DNA of 7,437 nt from Candidatus Nomurabacteria bacterium (GTDB taxonomy: Bacteria; Patescibacteriota; Saccharimonadia; Saccharimonadales; Saccharimonadaceae): assembly GCA_031264785.1 (NCBI GenBank), contig JAISDN010000024.1:1-7437 (forward strand), written 5' to 3'. The notes under the pieces are model-generated. The model was given only the letters and a program-made list of their open reading frames with translations, was not told the origin of the DNA and ran no database searches. Positions 4,452 through 7,437 of the stretch are shown here, piece by piece. Within the stretch, counting starts at the first letter, position 1. Every line of letters starts with the position of its first letter. Position numbers and translations under genes: made by a program.

Positions 4452-5861
4452 ATGTATAATAAAAAGCAACTATTTATTGTCTTGGCGCTGCTGATTGTGG
4501 CGGCGGCGGCCATCACAACTTCGATAATTATTAACCGAATGTCGCATCCGGCAACAGACGTCAAGAGCGAAACTTTGGAGGGTATCGACGTTGAAACCAT
4601 CAGTGAATGGCAGCCTTTTATCACCGTTAATTATCCGCGCACCAAAAATCCCCACGTCAATAAACTACTAAAAAGTTTCGCCCAACAAACCATCGACGAT
4701 TTTAAGCGCGAAGCCGCCGCCAAACCCAGCGGCAACAACGAGCTAAATATGTCTTTTAAAACTTATCGTTTTGACCGCGATGTGGTTAGCTTTGCCTTTC
4801 GGCGCTACATTTCGCTCGGTGGCACGGCTCAGGTTTCCGACGTTTTTATCACCAAAAATTATAATTTAGGCGGCGGTCAGGATTACCAATTATCAGAGAT
4901 TTTTATGGGTAATTACCTGCCGATTTTGTCGACCAAACTTTATAAAGTTTTGCAGTCTCGGCCGGAGTTTTCCGACAAAACCAAGCAAGCGGCTTTGAAA
5001 ACCGGTCTCCGTCCCGATGCCAAAAATTTTGAAAACTTTGTTTTAGACGGCCCAAAAGTGATATTTTATTTTAATAAATATCAGTTGGGCGCGGGCGAAA
5101 TTGGCGCGCTGCAGGCTAGTCTTAAGTTGAGCGAGATAAAAGACAACCTGCAGCCGAATTTTCGCCGGCCGACGCCGAATGACCCAAGCAGCCAGCCGGC
5201 CGCACCAAAATATGAACCGGTAGCGCCGCCGCTGGACCTTAAAAAAATCGGCAAGAAAAAGCTGGTGGCGCTAACTTTTGACGACGGCCCGGATCAGGCT
5301 AATACGCCAAAGTTGCTGGATATTTTGGAGCGCGAAAAGGTCAACGCTACGTTTTTTGTGCTCGGGTCGCGGGTGGAATATTATGGCGACATTGTGCGGC
5401 GGGCTTATCAGCAGGGCCACCAAATCGCCAGCCACACTTATAATCACAAAAGTCTACCCGGACTGTCGGCTGGTGCGCGGCGCACCGAAATTAACAGCAC
5501 TGTGGCGGCCATTGAAAAAACCATCGGCGTTCGGCCGACGGCGATGCGACCGCCTTATGGTGCCTTTAATGACGCCGTTAAAAAGGACGCTGGGATGGCG
5601 CTGGTAATGTGGTCGGTCGATCCGGAGGATTGGCTATATCGCGATGTTGGCACAGTTTATAATAATGTTATGTCGCGGGTTGGCAACGGCTCGATTGTGT
5701 TGTTGCACGACATTCACGCTACTTCGGTGCAAGCGGCGGGGAAGATTATTCCGGCCCTAAAATCTAAAGGTTATACGCTGGTGACAGTGGAGCAGCTGGT
5801 TAAAGCGCGCGGCGGATCGCTCAAGGCTGGCAAAGCGATTTTCGATATGATGCCTAAATAA
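4452..5861 (+). CDS. membrane-anchored polysaccharide deacetylase (PgdA/PdaC-like, CE4)
   Basis: A 469-residue protein with a single N-terminal membrane anchor (residues 7-28) and an extracellular body. Residues ~45-235 look like the DUF3298/DUF4163-type domain found before the catalytic domain in B. subtilis PdaC. A Pro-rich linker (239-260) follows, and then the NodB domain (270-445). All five CE4 motifs are present: TFDDGPD (275-281; D277 catalytic, D278 metal), SHTYNH (H328 and H332 metal ligands), RPPYG (366-370), DPEDW (390-394) and LLHDIH (H419). It should therefore be an active, metal-dependent enzyme removing acetyl groups from N-acetylated sugars, most likely the cell's own or a neighbour's peptidoglycan; deacetylation of peptidoglycan typically confers lysozyme resistance. 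It is monocistronic, with a leaderless promoter and no clear terminator. Arginine codons are all CGN. Confidence 0.93.
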   Translation: MYNKKQLFIVLALLIVAAAAITTSIIINRMSHPATDVKSETLEGIDVETISEWQPFITVNYPRTKNPHVNKLLKSFAQQTIDDFKREAAAKPSGNNELNMSFKTYRFDRDVVSFAFRRYISLGGTAQVSDVFITKNYNLGGGQDYQLSEIFMGNYLPILSTKLYKVLQSRPEFSDKTKQAALKTGLRPDAKNFENFVLDGPKVIFYFNKYQLGAGEIGALQASLKLSEIKDNLQPNFRRPTPNDPSSQPAAPKYEPVAPPLDLKKIGKKKLVALTFDDGPDQANTPKLLDILEREKVNATFFVLGSRVEYYGDIVRRAYQQGHQIASHTYNHKSLPGLSAGARRTEINSTVAAIEKTIGVRPTAMRPPYGAFNDAVKKDAGMALVMWSVDPEDWLYRDVGTVYNNVMSRVGNGSIVLLHDIHATSVQAAGKIIPALKSKGYTLVTVEQLVKARGGSLKAGKAIFDMMPK

Positions 5862-5916
5862 ATAAAAGATATTCAACATATCCTACACAAAAAACACTTT
5901 TTATTTACAGTTGTTG

Positions 5917-5925
5917 TGGTATACT
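5917..5925 (+). promoter_or_regulatory. extended -10 promoter of the surface-protein operon
   Basis: TGG-TATACT is identical over nine bases to the kinase promoter element. TTTACA at 5904-5909 is too close (10 bp) to act as its -35. Transcription would begin near 5932, giving a leader of about 36 nt that contains a strong Shine-Dalgarno, unlike the leaderless genes in this window. Confidence 0.6.
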
Positions 5926-5953
5926 GTTAATGTATAAAAAGCTAAAGGATTTC

Positions 5954-5963
5954 TAAGGAGGGA
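5954..5963 (+). promoter_or_regulatory. strong ribosome binding site of the surface-protein gene
   Basis: TAAGGAGGG sits five to six bases before ATG 5968, close to a perfect anti-16S match. It implies high translation of the structural protein and fixes its start. Confidence 0.85.
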
Positions 5964-5967
5964 TTTT

Positions 5968-6561
5968 ATGGCAAAAATTAATAATAAACATCACCAGAGG
6001 ACTCGCGGCATTGCGGTGGCGGCACTGATTGCGGGCGTAGTTGGTTTGGGCGTGGCTTTCGCGGCCCTGTCGACAACGCTGAATATCACCGGAACAGCTA
6101 AGGTTGGCGAAGCTGATTGGGACATCCATTGGGATAATTTGAGCTGCTCTGTGACTGCTGGCGAAGCCAAGGTTGGTACACCGCTTCCGGCAATCAGCGG
6201 CGGCATAACTATTACACTAGCTCCAGAGTTTACTGCGCCGGGCGACCAAGTGACTTGTAACTTTGACGCAGTTAACGATGGTGACTTGGACGCTAAAATG
6301 ACGCAAGCTAGCTTTGTGAACAACACCACGAATTTAGCTAGCATCGGCTCAACCGGCGGAATTGGCTACACCTTTAAATATCGTTCAGCCAGTGGCGGCG
6401 CAACTTCTGGTGCAGCTGTTGGTGCGGCTGATATCAACTTAGCGTCCGGCGATACACACGAAATGCAATTGATCTTGACCAATAATAACACTGGTCTAGA
6501 GAGCTCTAACGATCAAGATAGCTTCTCGTTTAACCTGCCATATGTTCAGAAAAATCAATAA
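5968..6561 (+). CDS. secreted TasA/camelysin-like surface fibre protein
   Basis: A 197-residue exported protein. The N-terminus is basic (KINNKHHQRTR, 3-13), followed by a hydrophobic segment GIAVAALIAGVVGLGVAFAAL (14-34) and then STTLNITGTAKVGEADWDI. This layout, with cleavage just before or near a strand of the type ALSTTLNI-G-A, is the SipW-dependent signal seen in TasA and camelysin. The mature part is beta-rich, acidic, and low in lysine and arginine, with two cysteines (C60, C97) that could form a disulfide and many Thr/Ser/Asn/Gly residues. TasA-family subunits assemble outside the cell by donating their N-terminal strand to a neighbour. The following gene, 13 bp downstream, carries the start of a SipW-like peptidase, the expected processing partner. 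No LPXTG or membrane anchor is seen at the C-terminus. The family name is by pattern; a different adhesin is possible. Confidence 0.75.
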   Translation: MAKINNKHHQRTRGIAVAALIAGVVGLGVAFAALSTTLNITGTAKVGEADWDIHWDNLSCSVTAGEAKVGTPLPAISGGITITLAPEFTAPGDQVTCNFDAVNDGDLDAKMTQASFVNNTTNLASIGSTGGIGYTFKYRSASGGATSGAAVGAADINLASGDTHEMQLILTNNNTGLESSNDQDSFSFNLPYVQKNQ

Positions 6562-6574
6562 TTTGGGTTAGATC

Positions 6575-7437
6575 GTGAAACGGGGTGGCACATCAAAATC
6601 CAATTTGATAAAGATAGCGCTGCTGCTCGCGGCGGCGCTATCTGCCACCGTCGTTTGCACCTTTATATATTATCAAGTTTTTCACCCGTCAAGTTTGTGG
6701 TATATCGGTTTTTTAGTTTTGCTGCTGGCTGCGATTTGGCTTTGCGTGGGTTTTCGGCCCAAGCGTGATAGCGATGGCGCGGCGGCTACCCAGATTGTGG
6801 TGGTTTATGTGCTGCTGTTCTTGATCTTAATCTATATTTTAGGTTTGATCACCGGGTTCCTGCGCAGCGGATACAGTCATACGCCACTGATGTTGATAAA
6901 GAATATTCTGCCGGTAGTCGGCGTGATTGTCCTGACCGAACTGACGCGTTATGCCATTGTCAAGCGGATCGGCGATCACAAGGGCGCATTGGTCGGTGTA
7001 ACGCTGGCTTTCAGCGCGCTGCACATCATCGTCGGCTCGACGCTGTATAATCCGACTGTGCCGCTAGAACTGTTCGAGATGATTGGTCGATTGGTGCTGG
7101 GCGGGGTTGCCGCCAACGTGATGCTGACTTATGTGGCGTATAAATCGGACTTTCGCCCAACCATCACCTACGCGGTGATTTTGGCGGTTTATCCGATTGC
7201 CATTCCGATTTTGCCGGATCTCGGGCCGTTCATTTATGCGGTGCTGGATATTATGCTGCCGATGCTGTTGTTTATGCGGTTTAATGAGTTTTTCATTACA
7301 CATCGGCCGATTCCGGGCCGGCACAAGCGGTCAGGACAGATTTTGTGGGCGATGCCAATGGTGGCGGTCCTTGCCACGGTGGTCATCCTGGTATCGGGGA
7401 TTTTCCGCTACTGGGCGATGGCGATTGGCTCGGACTC
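6575..7437 (+). CDS. polytopic membrane protein fused to a SipW-like signal peptidase I (partial)
   Basis: The frame is open from GTG 6575 to the window end (288 codons visible, 3' truncated). GTG follows the surface-protein stop by 13 bp with only a weak ribosome site; no ATG lies near. About nine hydrophobic segments are visible (residues ~11-33, 41-60, 73-96, 110-130, 137-154, 172-188, 198-213, 218-235, 256-280). The last leads into RYWAMAIGSDS, which ends with a TC- codon (always Ser). This matches the catalytic-serine box ([IV]xSGSMEP-type) of SipW/S26B signal peptidases, whose remaining ~100-150 residues with the Lys or His partner would lie beyond the edge. The preceding ~255-residue membrane domain is unlike ordinary SipW, which has one or two membrane spans. 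It contains E122xxR125 and F146xxxH150, recalling CPBP-type proteases, but the third motif is degenerate. Likely role: processing the TasA-like protein. Confidence 0.75.
   Translation, partial: MKRGGTSKSNLIKIALLLAAALSATVVCTFIYYQVFHPSSLWYIGFLVLLLAAIWLCVGFRPKRDSDGAAATQIVVVYVLLFLILIYILGLITGFLRSGYSHTPLMLIKNILPVVGVIVLTELTRYAIVKRIGDHKGALVGVTLAFSALHIIVGSTLYNPTVPLELFEMIGRLVLGGVAANVMLTYVAYKSDFRPTITYAVILAVYPIAIPILPDLGPFIYAVLDIMLPMLLFMRFNEFFITHRPIPGRHKRSGQILWAMPMVAVLATVVILVSGIFRYWAMAIGSD
6613..6642 (+). repeat. GC-rich hairpin inside the signal-peptidase gene
   Basis: GATAGCGCTGCTG (6613-6625) pairs with 6630-6642 over 13 bp (two G-U) around a 4-nt loop. It begins 38 bases after GTG 6575 and 51 bases after the surface-protein stop. 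No T-run follows, so it is not an intrinsic terminator. It falls in codons for the first membrane helix (KIALLLAAALS), so Leu/Ala codon choice creates it. Confidence 0.6.

Noticed and set aside
5930..5956. Eight-codon mini-ORF (MYKKLKDF) in the leader of the surface-protein gene
   Set aside because: Its ATG is only four bases from the -10, so the transcript would probably start inside it, and no regulatory codon bias is seen. The stop overlapping the Shine-Dalgarno is curious but not enough.
6697..6707. TGTGGTATATC inside the signal-peptidase gene, like the TGGTATACT promoter
   Set aside because: It falls in codons for LWYIG, has a poorer -10 match and no start codon nearby.

Overview
The window reads as chromosomal DNA of a small-genome bacterium, most likely a member of the Patescibacteria/CPR and probably Saccharibacteria. 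This is an inference from several features: dense packing, very short intergenic regions, mRNAs predicted to start exactly at the ATG, a zinc-less bL33, a KilA-N protein, and a TasA-like surface protein paired with an unusual SipW-type signal peptidase. TGA is used as a stop (KilA-N gene), so the UGA=Gly code of Gracilibacteria/Absconditabacteria does not apply. No taxonomic marker such as rRNA is present.

Layout. (1) 1-1236: a possible C-terminal scrap of an upstream gene, a 52-nt near-perfect hairpin, then a monocistronic gene for a HEAT-repeat-like protein of unknown function with a strong Shine-Dalgarno site and a strong terminator. Its arginine codons differ sharply from all its neighbours, suggesting transfer. 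(2) 1250-3008: a translation block with tRNA-Thr(UGU), rpmG (bL33) and tRNA-Trp(CCA). Facing it is an oppositely oriented, overlapping pair encoding a P-loop kinase and a YgjP-like HELTH metalloprotein. The kinase promoter is interleaved with the tRNA-Trp promoter. (3) 3007-4400: a two-gene operon in which a KilA-N protein overlaps by 4 bp a cytoplasmic zincin with an ImmA/IrrE-like metal-site pattern, a plausible regulator/protease pair. (4) 4417-5861: a membrane-anchored peptidoglycan/polysaccharide deacetylase of PgdA/PdaC layout. (5) 5917-7437: a surface-fibre operon with a TasA/camelysin-like secreted protein followed after 13 bp by a polytopic membrane protein. That protein's C-terminus runs into the catalytic-serine box of a SipW-like signal peptidase exactly at the window edge.

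The most striking regulatory observation is that five genes (rpmG, the kinase, KilA-N, the deacetylase and, through its operon, the zincin) depend on only four promoters, and each of those promoters has exactly six bases between the -10 hexamer and the ATG. Transcription should therefore begin at or next to the A of the start codon (leaderless mRNA). By contrast, the HEAT-like gene and the surface-protein gene have leaders with near-perfect Shine-Dalgarno sites. Other notable points are a tRNA-Thr lacking the canonical T-loop and G18, a perfect 32-bp palindrome inside the KilA-N gene, and a strong hairpin just inside the signal-peptidase gene that may set the ratio of surface protein to peptidase.
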